Source: an uncultured Chlamydiae bacterium (GTDB lineage: Bacteria > Chlamydiota > Chlamydiia > Chlamydiales > SM23-39). From it: a stretch of DNA of 64,000 bases. The notes beneath the pieces were generated by a model. It made no database searches and was not told the DNA's origin. It saw only the letters and a list, made by a program, of their open reading frames with translations. Numbering within the stretch: position 1 is the stretch's first letter; each line of letters opens with the position of its first letter. Shown piece after piece: positions 1-8,243 of the stretch. Both the position numbers and the translations under genes were made by a program. The stretch is from the NCBI GenBank assembly GCA_903893545.1, contig CAITMJ010000009.1, positions 186,001-250,000 on the forward strand. Reading direction: 5' to 3'.

Positions 1-502
1 CTTTGCCTATACAGGGGGCTTTTCCATCTCCGCCCTTCAAGGCGGAGCCACCCACGTCGATAGCGTTGAGCTCAGCAAAAAGTGTGAACCCGCCATTGAG
101 AAAAATTTGCAACTGAACAATCTCCCTTCAGAAAAACACCGCTTTCTCCTTGAAGACGCCATTGACTTTGTCGCAAAAAAGCCGCTCGATTACGATCTCG
201 TCATTCTCGATCCCCCCGCTTTTGCCAAGCAAAAAGGGTCCGTCGACCGCGCTTTTCGCGCCTACAAAGACATGAATAAAACAGCGATCGAAAAGCTCCC
301 CTCCGGCAGCCTGCTTCTTACCTGCTCCTGCTCCTATCACATCAGTGAAGAGCTCTTCCAAAACATCCTCTTCCGCGCCAGCCTAGAATCAGGCCGAAAA
401 GTGCGTATCCTCGAGCGCCACCGTCAGGCTCACGATCACCCCATCTCCATTTTCCACCCCGAAAGCAGCTACCTCAAAAGCTTTCTCCTTGTGGTGGAGT
501 AA
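1..502 (+). CDS. RlmI/RlmK-like class I SAM-dependent rRNA methyltransferase, C-terminal part
   Basis: The reading frame is open from base 2 and runs to a TAA at 500-502, so the 5' part of the gene lies outside the window. The first codons give FAYTGGFSISAL followed by an acidic VDSVELS segment, which is the SAM-binding motif I of the RlmI/RlmK (YccW-like) 23S rRNA cytosine methyltransferases. ILDPPAFAK near 200-230 is motif IV, and a CSCSYH segment near 325-345 matches the region carrying the catalytic-type cysteine in this family. The usual N-terminal PUA domain would be upstream. Known family role: m5C methylation of 23S rRNA. The family is clear; the exact target base is inferred. Confidence 0.85.
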   Translation, partial: FAYTGGFSISALQGGATHVDSVELSKKCEPAIEKNLQLNNLPSEKHRFLLEDAIDFVAKKPLDYDLVILDPPAFAKQKGSVDRAFRAYKDMNKTAIEKLPSGSLLLTCSCSYHISEELFQNILFRASLESGRKVRILERHRQAHDHPISIFHPESSYLKSFLLVVE

Positions 503-864
503 CAACAAAATAGGAATAGGCGTCGGGCGCTTCGGTTCCCTACGCCCCCGTGACCGGATTTTGGCTTTGGTCATCGGGCGCGCCTTTAATTATAGGTCGC
601 CAACTCCGTGGCGACAGAAGCGCTTCCTATCGCGTCTAGCTCCTCGCCGAACTTTAGTTCGACTCGCTCGCCCATACGACGCGATTGCTCTTTGCCAAAA
701 CCGGTCAATGGCTGCTCCTAGCGGCTAAGCTTCGCTACGCCGTCGCTCGCAGGATTTCCGCCTTGCTTCGCAGGCGGTTGTCGATCTAAGGTTTTCTGTA
801 AAAATGGTTGTTTAAAATGACACCTTAGGCTTAGGATTCGTCTCTTAAATAACGGAGGATCTCG
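503..864. repeat. non-coding hairpin-rich GC-rich gap
   Basis: No convincing gene lies here. The stretch is richer in G+C than the flanks and holds a chain of short perfect hairpins: TGACC/GGTCA (551-555, 569-573), GTCGCCA/TGGCGAC (596-602, 609-615), GAACT/AGTTC (649-653, 656-660) and CCGCCT/AGGCGG (758-763, 772-777). An ORF at 489-728 overlaps the preceding stop, is rich in Arg, Pro and Ser, and has no ribosome binding site, so it was not called. The look is that of a dispersed intergenic repeat or decayed element, but copies elsewhere in the genome cannot be checked here. Confidence 0.5.
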
Positions 865-1266
865 ATGAAAAAGTGCTTTCGAGAAATGGTCATTAGCAGT
901 CTATTTTTAGTTTCTGGAGTCAGGGCTGAATCTTCCAGAGAGATTTATGTCGCCAGAGAAGAGATCTCGTTGCACGACAATCAGATTTTTATCAAATGCA
1001 ATGGTTCGTGGAGGTCGGTTGGGGGGCTATCCACTGATGGAAATGGTTTGTATATTTCATCAGATACTTCATCTCTAAAACCTTTGATGAGCAGATGCTC
1101 GAGGTTTGAACTCGAATGGGATTATAAAGAAGGAAAGCTTAAAGTCATAGGGCATCTAGATCCTGAAGATCGAAAAAATGAAGCGCAATCAGCATCAAAT
1201 TCAGAATACGACAATAAACCCGATTCATGGGATTGCGCCGAACGCGATTATCAAGACAAAAAATAG
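865..1266 (+). CDS. unknown small exported protein
   Basis: ATG at 865 is preceded by a good AGGAGG-like site at 850-856. The 133-aa product starts with MKKCFREM and a hydrophobic stretch (VISSLFLVSGVRA) ending in a typical signal-peptidase I site, then about 110 residues without a recognised domain. The C-terminus is polar and acidic. The next gene begins 39 bases before this stop, suggesting translational coupling with the aspartic-protease-like lipoprotein and possibly a shared envelope or secreted role. No family was recognised. Confidence 0.6.
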   Translation: MKKCFREMVISSLFLVSGVRAESSREIYVAREEISLHDNQIFIKCNGSWRSVGGLSTDGNGLYISSDTSSLKPLMSRCSRFELEWDYKEGKLKVIGHLDPEDRKNEAQSASNSEYDNKPDSWDCAERDYQDKK

Positions 1267-2246
1267 CGTCCAGTTTGAACAAACAATTCGTTGCTTCTTT
1301 CATAATCGCATTGCTTTTTTCTTCTTGTAGTGGAGATCTATGCAATGAGCAAAAACAAGGAACGACTTTGGTTATTCCTTGTTATTTTTGTCATTTTTCT
1401 GATTGCCCTATTATCGATGTCGAAATTGAAGGAATTCGCCACCCATTCGAGCTAGATCTCGGCTGTAACTCGGGGGATATTGTTATAAGAAAAGAGATTC
1501 TTGAAAAGCTTCAGTGCAAAACGTTAAAAGGTGAAACGAATGCTTTTGATGTCCAAGGTAACTCGTATCAATTTTTGAAATACACGATACCTTCAATTGA
1601 CATCCACGGTTTAAAAATAAAAGATGCGATCGTTCATCAAGAATGTATTGGTTTTTTAAAAAACACCACTTTATTCGATAAAATTTCAGAAGATACATCG
1701 TCTACTGATGTCGCAGGAAGAATTGGCACTCAAATATTTGAGTCTTACATCTGTTTTTTCGATTTTTCCAAACCATCGCCATTGATCTATTTAACGGATA
1801 CAATCCATGCCTTACAAAGGCATTGTTCTTTGAAAAATTATATTGAAGCCCCTTTGGAAACAAAGAATGGTCTTGCTGTTCTCTCATTCGAAACAGATCT
1901 TGGGATCAGAAGATTTTTACTCGATACTGGCGCAAATGCCTGTGTTTTTAAAGAATCCTTAGTCGATAAAGAATCGATGATCAAGAAAAATATGGCCAAA
2001 CAAGCGTTGGATGGAAAATGGCTGTATAGAAGCCGGAAGATGATTCTCGGGAAAACTAATTTTGGCTTACAAAAATTTGTTTTACTTGAATTCAAAAAAC
2101 CTTTCGACAACATCGATGGTATTCTTGGAATTGATTTCTTTCGTGAACATTTGGTTTGCCTAGATTTTCCAAATGGCAAAGCTTACATCCAACCTCCTCA
2201 AAGGACGTTATGGGATAGAATTTTGAGCTGGCTTTCCGGAAAATGA
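1227..2246 (+). CDS. two-lobed retropepsin-like aspartic protease, probable lipoprotein
   Basis: The 339-aa frame carries two copies of an aspartic-protease half. The C-terminal lobe has FLLDTGAN at residues 230-237 and ILGIDFF at about 299-305, the hallmark flap and loop pair of retropepsin-like enzymes. The N-terminal lobe has FELDLGCN (Asp77), followed by an IGTQIFESY segment that matches the same downstream loop. Both Asp residues are present, so one chain could form the catalytic pair as in pepsin, though the first lobe has DLG instead of DTG. Near the N-terminus, ALLFSSC looks like a signal peptide with a lipobox. A TTG at 1275 would place that signal at the very start and is a plausible true start; ATG 1227 would add a basic 16-residue extension. 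Inferred role: envelope protease. Confidence 0.7.
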   Translation: MGLRRTRLSRQKIASSLNKQFVASFIIALLFSSCSGDLCNEQKQGTTLVIPCYFCHFSDCPIIDVEIEGIRHPFELDLGCNSGDIVIRKEILEKLQCKTLKGETNAFDVQGNSYQFLKYTIPSIDIHGLKIKDAIVHQECIGFLKNTTLFDKISEDTSSTDVAGRIGTQIFESYICFFDFSKPSPLIYLTDTIHALQRHCSLKNYIEAPLETKNGLAVLSFETDLGIRRFLLDTGANACVFKESLVDKESMIKKNMAKQALDGKWLYRSRKMILGKTNFGLQKFVLLEFKKPFDNIDGILGIDFFREHLVCLDFPNGKAYIQPPQRTLWDRILSWLSGK

Positions 2247-2264
2247 GATAGCGGAAAGCCTTCT
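2230..2264 (+). terminator. hairpin over the stop codon of the protease gene
   Basis: A perfect 9-bp inverted repeat, GGCTTTCCG at 2230-2238 and CGGAAAGCC at 2252-2260, surrounds the TGA of the preceding gene and is followed by TTCTTT. It could act as a weak intrinsic terminator or mRNA 3'-end stabiliser. Confidence 0.5.
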
Positions 2265-2325
2265 TTGAGGCTATGAACCAAGAGTTATCCTTGCCGTAAA
2301 AAAGGGAATTACTAACACTCTGAAT

Positions 2326-3522
2326 ATGCAAAAGACGCTTTTTGCTTCTTTAGTCGCCTCTTTTGGGATGTTTCTCTACGGATATAGCGCAAGTATCATT
2401 GCGGGAACGTTGCTTTTCATCGCCCGCGAATTTCAACTGTCGGATTTAGAACAAGAGCTCGTCGTCAGTATCATGCTGATTAGCGCGATGGGCGGCGCTT
2501 TGGCCGGAGGCAGTTTAGCCGATTATTTAGGGAGGAAAAAGACTCTTTTCGTCTCGGTGGTGTTCTTTTTTTTTGGAACGATTATTTTGATGAAGGCAAA
2601 TGCGCTCAGCGCGCTACTTCTCGGGCGGTTTGTAACGGGGATTGGGGTTGGCATTGTTTGCATTGCAGCGCCTCTTTACATCGCGGAAATGTCTCCTGCA
2701 AGCAGCCGCGGCGCGCTTGTGACTTTGGCGCAGCTCATGACGACGATTGGCATTTTGGTCGCCTATGTTGTCGCTTACGTGTTTGCTGACAAGGCGGACT
2801 GGCGCGATATGTTCGGTCTTGGGGCGGTTCTTCTCACTGTTTTTCCTGTGGCGCTTCTTTTTGTCCCTGAATCTCCTTTGTGGCTGAGCGGCAAAATTGA
2901 ACGGCAAAAAGTTCCTTGGAAGGCACTCTGGCTACCGCATCTTCGGAAGGCGGTGTGGATCGGTTTAGGCATTAGCGTTTTTCAGCAAATTACGGGGATC
3001 AATACGATCATCTATTATGCGCCGAAAATCTTTGAAGTGGCGGGCTTTAAAACAGCCGAGACGGCTATTTTTGAAACGATGCTGGTTGGCATTGTGAACG
3101 TTGTCTTTTCTGTGATTGCGCTCTTTACGCTCGATCGGCTGGGCCGGAGGGTTCTTCTCATCACCGGCCTTATTGTAATGAGCTTATCTCTTGCCGCATT
3201 GATCGGATCTCTCCATTTCCAAATGAGTTACGGTTGTCTGTTTTCGCTTCTTTTGTATGTCGCAGCGTTTGCGATTTCACTGGGGCCTATTGTGGGACTT
3301 TTACTATCGGAAATTTTCCCGCAAGAGATTCGGGGAAGGGCTATGGGACTGGCTCTTTTTGTAAACTGGCTGAGCAACTACATTGTTTCATTGACGTTTT
3401 TGACGCTCCTTTCTACGATCGGGATTGTCTTCACATTTGGTCTTTTTATGATCATTTGCCTTTTTGCATTGTGGTTTGCTTGGAAAATGGTGCCGGAGAC
3501 GAAGGGAATTCAGTTGAATTAG
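2326..3522 (+). CDS. MFS sugar-porter family transporter
   Basis: The 398-aa hydrophobic protein has about twelve membrane segments and the sugar-porter signatures: DYLGRKK in loop 2-3, an arginine-flanked GRFVTGIGVG, PLYIAEMSP, VPESPLWL at the end of helix 6, QQITGINTIIYYAP in helix 7, DRLGRR in loop 8-9 and PETKG at the C-terminus. It is shorter than the usual 450-480 aa because the central cytoplasmic loop between helices 6 and 7 is cut to about 20 residues. Known role of the family: proton-coupled hexose or pentose uptake or facilitated diffusion; the substrate cannot be read. It sits just upstream of the aldolase gene, which fits sugar use. Confidence 0.88.
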   Translation: MQKTLFASLVASFGMFLYGYSASIIAGTLLFIAREFQLSDLEQELVVSIMLISAMGGALAGGSLADYLGRKKTLFVSVVFFFFGTIILMKANALSALLLGRFVTGIGVGIVCIAAPLYIAEMSPASSRGALVTLAQLMTTIGILVAYVVAYVFADKADWRDMFGLGAVLLTVFPVALLFVPESPLWLSGKIERQKVPWKALWLPHLRKAVWIGLGISVFQQITGINTIIYYAPKIFEVAGFKTAETAIFETMLVGIVNVVFSVIALFTLDRLGRRVLLITGLIVMSLSLAALIGSLHFQMSYGCLFSLLLYVAAFAISLGPIVGLLLSEIFPQEIRGRAMGLALFVNWLSNYIVSLTFLTLLSTIGIVFTFGLFMIICLFALWFAWKMVPETKGIQLN

Positions 3523-3531
3523 GAGTGAGGG

Positions 3532-4578
3532 ATGAAGGAAATACAAAGGTTGCTTGGGAAAGAGGCGGACAGTCTACTCAAGCACGAGTGCAAGACGGTC
3601 TCAAAGGAGCACCTTCATTTGCCAGGCTCCGATTGGGTCGATCGGATTTTTAGCAGCACGGATCGAAATATCCGCGTCCTTCGCAACTTGCAATCGATTT
3701 TTGGGCACGGCCGCCTCGCCGGAACGGGGTATTTATCGATTTTACCCGTCGATCAAGGCATTGAACATTCTGCCGGATCTTCTTTTGCGCCGAATCCAGC
3801 TTATTTCGATCCGGAAAATATCGTTCGCCTCGCGATTGAAGGGGGATGTAACGCAGTGGCGACAACGCTTGGCACTTTAGGGTTCGTTGCGCGCAAATAC
3901 GCGCACAAGATTCCACTGATTTTAAAGTGCAACCACAATGAACTCCTCTCTTACCCAAACACGTACGATCAGACTCTTTTTGCAAGCGTAGAGCAAGCGT
4001 ATGAGATGGGCTGCGCTGCCGTTGGAGCGACGATTTACTTTGGATCTCCGGAAAGTCGCAGGCAGATTTGGGAGGTTAGTCAACTCTTTGCTAAAGCGCA
4101 CGAGCTCGGGATGGCAACCATCCTTTGGTGTTACCTTCGCAATGGCGCGTTTAAGACCGATAAGGACTACCATGAAGCAGCTGATCTGACTGGGCAGGCA
4201 AATCATTTGGGCGCAACGATTGAGGCGGATATCCTCAAACAAAAGCTTCCCCTCAATAATGGAGGGTTCAAGGCGCTTAAATTCGGCAAATCATCGGAAA
4301 AAATGTATTCGAATCTTTCTTCTGACCACCCCATCGATCTTACGCGCTACCAGGTGATCAATGGGTACATGGGACGGGCGGGATTGATCAATTCCGGCGG
4401 ACCTTCTGGCGAAAATGACCTCGCGGAGGCCGTTCGAACGGCAGTGATCAATAAGCGGGCAGGGGGCATGGGGCTGATCACCGGCAGGAAAGCCTTCCAA
4501 AAACCGATGAAAGAGGGCGTCGAGATCTTAAACCTTGTTCAAGATGTCTATCTCTCCAAAGAAATTACGGTTGCGTGA
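3532..4578 (+). CDS. fbaB: class I fructose-bisphosphate aldolase (DhnA/FbaB type)
   Basis: The 348-aa protein matches the archaeal-type class I aldolases found in Chlamydiae: [12 protein letters not shown] near residue 80, [26 protein letters not shown] carrying the substrate-region lysine, GATIYFGS and ADILKQKLP. Family knowledge: reversible cleavage of fructose 1,6-bisphosphate through a Schiff-base lysine, cytosolic glycolysis and gluconeogenesis. AGGAG at about 3523 sets the ATG at 3532, only 9 bases after the sugar porter, so the two are probably one transcript. Confidence 0.93.
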   Translation: MKEIQRLLGKEADSLLKHECKTVSKEHLHLPGSDWVDRIFSSTDRNIRVLRNLQSIFGHGRLAGTGYLSILPVDQGIEHSAGSSFAPNPAYFDPENIVRLAIEGGCNAVATTLGTLGFVARKYAHKIPLILKCNHNELLSYPNTYDQTLFASVEQAYEMGCAAVGATIYFGSPESRRQIWEVSQLFAKAHELGMATILWCYLRNGAFKTDKDYHEAADLTGQANHLGATIEADILKQKLPLNNGGFKALKFGKSSEKMYSNLSSDHPIDLTRYQVINGYMGRAGLINSGGPSGENDLAEAVRTAVINKRAGGMGLITGRKAFQKPMKEGVEILNLVQDVYLSKEITVA

Positions 4579-6414
4579 TTATTCAACAGTCACTGATTTG
4601 GCTAGATTGCGCGGCTGATCGATATCGCAGCCTCGGATCTTTGCGATGAAATAGGCCAGGAATTGTCCTGCGACGGTAGAGGTGAAAGGCGCCAGCTCAT
4701 CGATGGTGGGGGGGAGCCAAAAGACATCGTCGGCAATGTTTGCCACTTCATCCATCCCTTCAGGAGCAAAGGCGAGAATAGGCGCGCCGCGCGCTTTGAC
4801 TTCCATCAGGTTGCTTAAGATTTTATCTTTTGTTTGGAGATTGGCGCAGAAAGCGACGACCGGAAAGCGGGGATTGATGAGCGCGATGGCTCCATGTTTG
4901 AGTTCGCCAGCGGGGTAGCCGTTGGCGTTGACATACGAGATCTCTTTGAGTTTTAGAGCAGCTTCCATGCAAGTGATATACATGTGACGGCGGCCCATGA
5001 AGAAAAAGTCGTTGAAAGAGGCGTACTTGAGGGCAAGTTTTTCGAGTTCTGCAGAAGAGTCGATCACTTTTTGAATGTGAGAAGGGACTTTTTTTAGTTC
5101 CTGAAAGAAGGCACGAGCACTTGCAGCGTCTTTTCCTCTGCAAAGGGCGATATGGAGCGCTAGTAAAGAAAGGACGGCGATTTGAGAGGTGAGCGCTTTT
5201 GTCGAACAGACGCTGATCTCAGGGCCCGCCTTTAGGTAGATGCAACTATCGGTTTCTCTTGTGAGTGTGGAGTGTTTTACATTGCAAATGCCGAGCGTTT
5301 TGCATCCAGCGGCTTTTGCTTCTCGAAGAGCTGCGATAGTATCGGCTGTTTCTCCCGATTGGCTGATAGCGATGACCAATGTATGTGGCGTAAAGAGGGG
5401 AGTCTGGTATCTCGCTTCAGAGGCGATTTCGCAGGAGGCTGGAATTTTGGCCATCTCTTCGAAGTAATTGGCGGCGATGAGTCCCGCATGAGCAGAAGTT
5501 CCACATCCGAGAATCCGTATTTGTTGGATTTTTTGCAGATTTTCTTTTGTAAGATGGAAATTTTCAAACTCTACTTGGGCCGTCTCTTCGTGAAAACGCC
5601 CCCAGATGGCTTTTAAGATGGTGGACGGTTGTTCGTAAATTTCTTTCAAAAGATAATGCTCGAACCCTTCTTTTGAAGGAGCTAAATACTCCGATTCAAA
5701 GCGCTCTACTTTTTTGATAATGAGGTCTTGACCTGTGTTGAATACTTCGATGGTTCCTTTTTCGATTTTTGCTACTTCATCATCGCGTAGAAAGAGGACA
5801 TTGAGACCCGATTTGCCAAAGGCATTGGGATCTGAAGAGAGGTACGATTCGGTTTTTTGATCATCAGTGCCGATGGCCAAAGGGCATTCGCGTGCAGCGG
5901 CGATGATTTGATGGGGATGGTCTTTATGAATAACGGCAATCGCATAGATGCCTTTTAGAAGGGGAATCGTTTTTTGCACAGCCGCAATCAAATCTCCGGT
6001 GTAGAATTTTGAGATCCATTGAACGATTACTTCTGTGTCTGTCTGGGATGAAAAAGAGACTCCCTCTTTTCGGAGCTGCTCTCGTAGAAAATGGCAGTTC
6101 TCTATGATGCCGTTGTGGACGATAGCAATTTCACCGCGTAGATCGAGATGGGGATGGGCATTTTGATCGTTGACAATTCCGTGTGTTGCCCAGCGAGTGT
6201 GTCCAATGATCAGATCAAATGATTTGGAGGGAAGTTTGCGCAGTTCCTGTTTTAAGTTCGATAGCTTGCCTGCTTTTTTGCAGCTGACCATCGTCCCTTC
6301 AAACACGCCTGCAATGCCGCTCGAATCATAGCCTCGATATTCGAGTTGCTCGAGCCCAGTCATGCAAATCTTCAAAGGATCTTGTGTTCCGACATACCCG
6401 AAAATTCCGCACAT
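4579..6414 (-). CDS. glmS: glutamine-fructose-6-phosphate aminotransferase
   Basis: The protein is 611 aa, full length. It opens with MCGIFGYVG, so the catalytic Cys2 of the N-terminal glutaminase domain follows the start Met. GHTRWATHG and HNGIIEN complete the glutaminase site. Two SIS domains follow (GCGTSAHAG, SQSGETADT, CSTKALTSQ), and DQPRNLAKSVTVE is the standard C-terminus. It makes glucosamine-6-phosphate, the first committed step toward UDP-GlcNAc for lipid A and peptidoglycan. It ends immediately after the convergent aldolase gene, with no intergenic space. No riboswitch or glmS ribozyme was seen upstream. Confidence 0.97.
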   Translation of the reverse strand: MCGIFGYVGTQDPLKICMTGLEQLEYRGYDSSGIAGVFEGTMVSCKKAGKLSNLKQELRKLPSKSFDLIIGHTRWATHGIVNDQNAHPHLDLRGEIAIVHNGIIENCHFLREQLRKEGVSFSSQTDTEVIVQWISKFYTGDLIAAVQKTIPLLKGIYAIAVIHKDHPHQIIAAARECPLAIGTDDQKTESYLSSDPNAFGKSGLNVLFLRDDEVAKIEKGTIEVFNTGQDLIIKKVERFESEYLAPSKEGFEHYLLKEIYEQPSTILKAIWGRFHEETAQVEFENFHLTKENLQKIQQIRILGCGTSAHAGLIAANYFEEMAKIPASCEIASEARYQTPLFTPHTLVIAISQSGETADTIAALREAKAAGCKTLGICNVKHSTLTRETDSCIYLKAGPEISVCSTKALTSQIAVLSLLALHIALCRGKDAASARAFFQELKKVPSHIQKVIDSSAELEKLALKYASFNDFFFMGRRHMYITCMEAALKLKEISYVNANGYPAGELKHGAIALINPRFPVVAFCANLQTKDKILSNLMEVKARGAPILAFAPEGMDEVANIADDVFWLPPTIDELAPFTSTVAGQFLAYFIAKIRGCDIDQPRNLAKSVTVE

Positions 6415-6464
6415 GGATATTTTTTTCCCGTTTTGAAAGAGAGTACTCGAAAGAGCCGATTTTT

Positions 6465-7214
6465 TTATCCTGTTTTTTTTGCAATCAGAGTGAGAAAGAG
6501 CGGAAATTCAAGGCGCGCGCGGTCTTCTGATTTTGCGCGGCCGCCTTCGCTTTTCTTATCTGAACACCACTCTTCAATGGAGAGGATCTGCAAGTGAGCT
6601 TCTTTTAACCAATGCGTGTAGGTCGAAAGAGGATGGTGAAAAGAATAGGTCGAGATGCTCTCTTTTTTTCCAGGATGCATCGCAATCGGAATTTTTAGAG
6701 GACTCATGTATGCATTGATTCGGCGGTATTGGATCTTGGTTTTTTCATCGTAGCCCCACTCCGTTTGACGAGGAATGCGAAAAGAAGGGTGATTGAGAAC
6801 GAGGATTAGCTTTCCGTCGGCTCTCAAGTGTTTAGACGCCCCTGCTATAGCCTTTTGTCCATCTTCCATATTTTGCAAAGAGAGGATAAATGAGGCGTGG
6901 GAAAAATCAGTTTTTTCGACCGGAATTTTTTTTGTCACATCGCCGAGGAAAAACTGGGCAGATTTTGGGGAGGCGTCTTTTGCCGCGGCCAAAAGTCCTT
7001 TTCCATTGTCGACGCCAAAATACTCCACAGTTTTTGGCAAATGTCTCGATAAAACGCCGTTTCCGCAGCCAAGATCGAGCCACGAATCGATCTTTTCACC
7101 ACTCAAAATCTTAAAGAGATTTGGAAAGATGAGGCTTTGATGGTAGTAGTGTCCCTTCTCGCCGACTAAGTTGTCGTACCAGCGGTCAGGGGAGTCCCAT
7201 GAAGTTTTTGCCAT
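6465..7214 (-). CDS. class I SAM-dependent methyltransferase
   Basis: The 249-aa protein has a clean Rossmann methyltransferase core: SWLDLGCGNGVLSRHL (motif I), YFGVDNGKGLL (motif II), ASFILSLQNMED (motif IV) and GGKLILVLNHPSF-like residues (motif V). This resembles small-molecule or lipid methyltransferases of the Methyltransf_11 type. The substrate is unknown. The gene precedes glmS on the same strand by about 50 bases and may be co-transcribed with it. Confidence 0.8.
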   Translation of the reverse strand: MAKTSWDSPDRWYDNLVGEKGHYYHQSLIFPNLFKILSGEKIDSWLDLGCGNGVLSRHLPKTVEYFGVDNGKGLLAAAKDASPKSAQFFLGDVTKKIPVEKTDFSHASFILSLQNMEDGQKAIAGASKHLRADGKLILVLNHPSFRIPRQTEWGYDEKTKIQYRRINAYMSPLKIPIAMHPGKKESISTYSFHHPLSTYTHWLKEAHLQILSIEEWCSDKKSEGGRAKSEDRARLEFPLFLTLIAKKTG

Positions 7215-7262
7215 AGAGGTAAAGCATAGACTTTTAAATTTTTGCTCGCTATAAGTTTTAGC

Positions 7263-8243
7263 ATGATTGAAAAAGACCTATCCAAATCTATTCATCACTT
7301 CGTGGCTCCTGTGCAGACTCTTCTACCCATCGGCGTTACGGTCGGTCAGGCGCTTTCAGAACTTCGAAAGAAACAAATTCAGCAAAAGATCATCTATTTT
7401 TATGTGGTCGATGAGCAGCAAGCGTTGAGGGGCGTTGTTTCGACTCGGCAGTTGCTTTTGGCCGATCCGGCCAAAACTGTGGAGGAACTGATGCAGCAGA
7501 GCGTCATCAAGCTCCAATCGACAGAGACGTTGAAGGCGGCCTTTGAGCTCTTTGCAAAACATCCTCTTTTAGCCATCCCCGTTGTCGATCCAGAGGGACG
7601 CCTTGTGGGCACAGTCGATGTTCAAATGATTACGAACGAAGCTATCGATGTAGCCGATTCGACGACACGAGCGGATGTGTTTCAGATGATCGGCCTTTCC
7701 CTAGAAGATGGAAAAAGGCCCTCGCTTCGCTCCGGCTACCGGCTTCGGATGCCCTGGCTCCTTTGCAACGTCTTTTCAGGGGTTGTTTGCGCGGTTATTT
7801 CCCGCATTTACGAAGTGGTTCTTGCCAAGTTTTTGCTGCTCGCTTTCTTTATCCCACTTGTTCTCACTTTGAGTGAATCGACCTCGATGCAATCGATGAC
7901 ACAGAGTCTTCTTTTTCTCCGCCGGCCTCGCTTTAGTTGGAAAACGGCTGTTACGCGTGGGCTTCGGGAGTGGCAGCTAGCTGGCCTTTTGGCCGTCAGC
8001 TCTGGCATTCTTGTAGGAGCGCTATCCCTTCTTTGGGGCGATGGATTTCTTCCATCCATTTGCATCGGAATAGGCATTTGCCTTTCGGTGATTATCTCCG
8101 TTGCTTTTGGGATTACTCTCCCGGTTCTTCTTCACCGGATGAAGCTCGATCCGAAAGTAGCGGCAGGGCCTGTGGTTCTTATGATCGCCGATATGTTGAC
8201 AACAGCGCTGTATCTCTCGTTAGCTTCCTGGTGGCTTCTTTAG
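7263..8243 (+). CDS. MgtE-like divalent cation transporter, short form
   Basis: I chose ATG 7263 rather than an upstream TTG at 7242. The 326-aa protein has two CBS domains in residues 20-140 (VVDEQQALRGVVSTRQLL and LAIPVVDPEGRLVGTV), a connecting helix, then about five membrane segments with the MgtE pattern (RMPWLLCNV, AGPVVLMIADMLTTALYL). The latter contains the pore-region Asp. It lacks the N-terminal superhelical domain of canonical MgtE (about 450 aa). Known family role: Mg2+ uptake gated by intracellular Mg2+ bound at the CBS domains. Loss of the N domain would alter gating; function is inferred. Confidence 0.8.
   Translation: MIEKDLSKSIHHFVAPVQTLLPIGVTVGQALSELRKKQIQQKIIYFYVVDEQQALRGVVSTRQLLLADPAKTVEELMQQSVIKLQSTETLKAAFELFAKHPLLAIPVVDPEGRLVGTVDVQMITNEAIDVADSTTRADVFQMIGLSLEDGKRPSLRSGYRLRMPWLLCNVFSGVVCAVISRIYEVVLAKFLLLAFFIPLVLTLSESTSMQSMTQSLLFLRRPRFSWKTAVTRGLREWQLAGLLAVSSGILVGALSLLWGDGFLPSICIGIGICLSVIISVAFGITLPVLLHRMKLDPKVAAGPVVLMIADMLTTALYLSLASWWLL

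Noticed and set aside
489-728. 79-codon ORF after the RlmI-like gene
   Set aside because: No ribosome site, Arg/Ser/Pro-rich composition, and it runs across several perfect hairpins; it looks like chance reading of a repeat.
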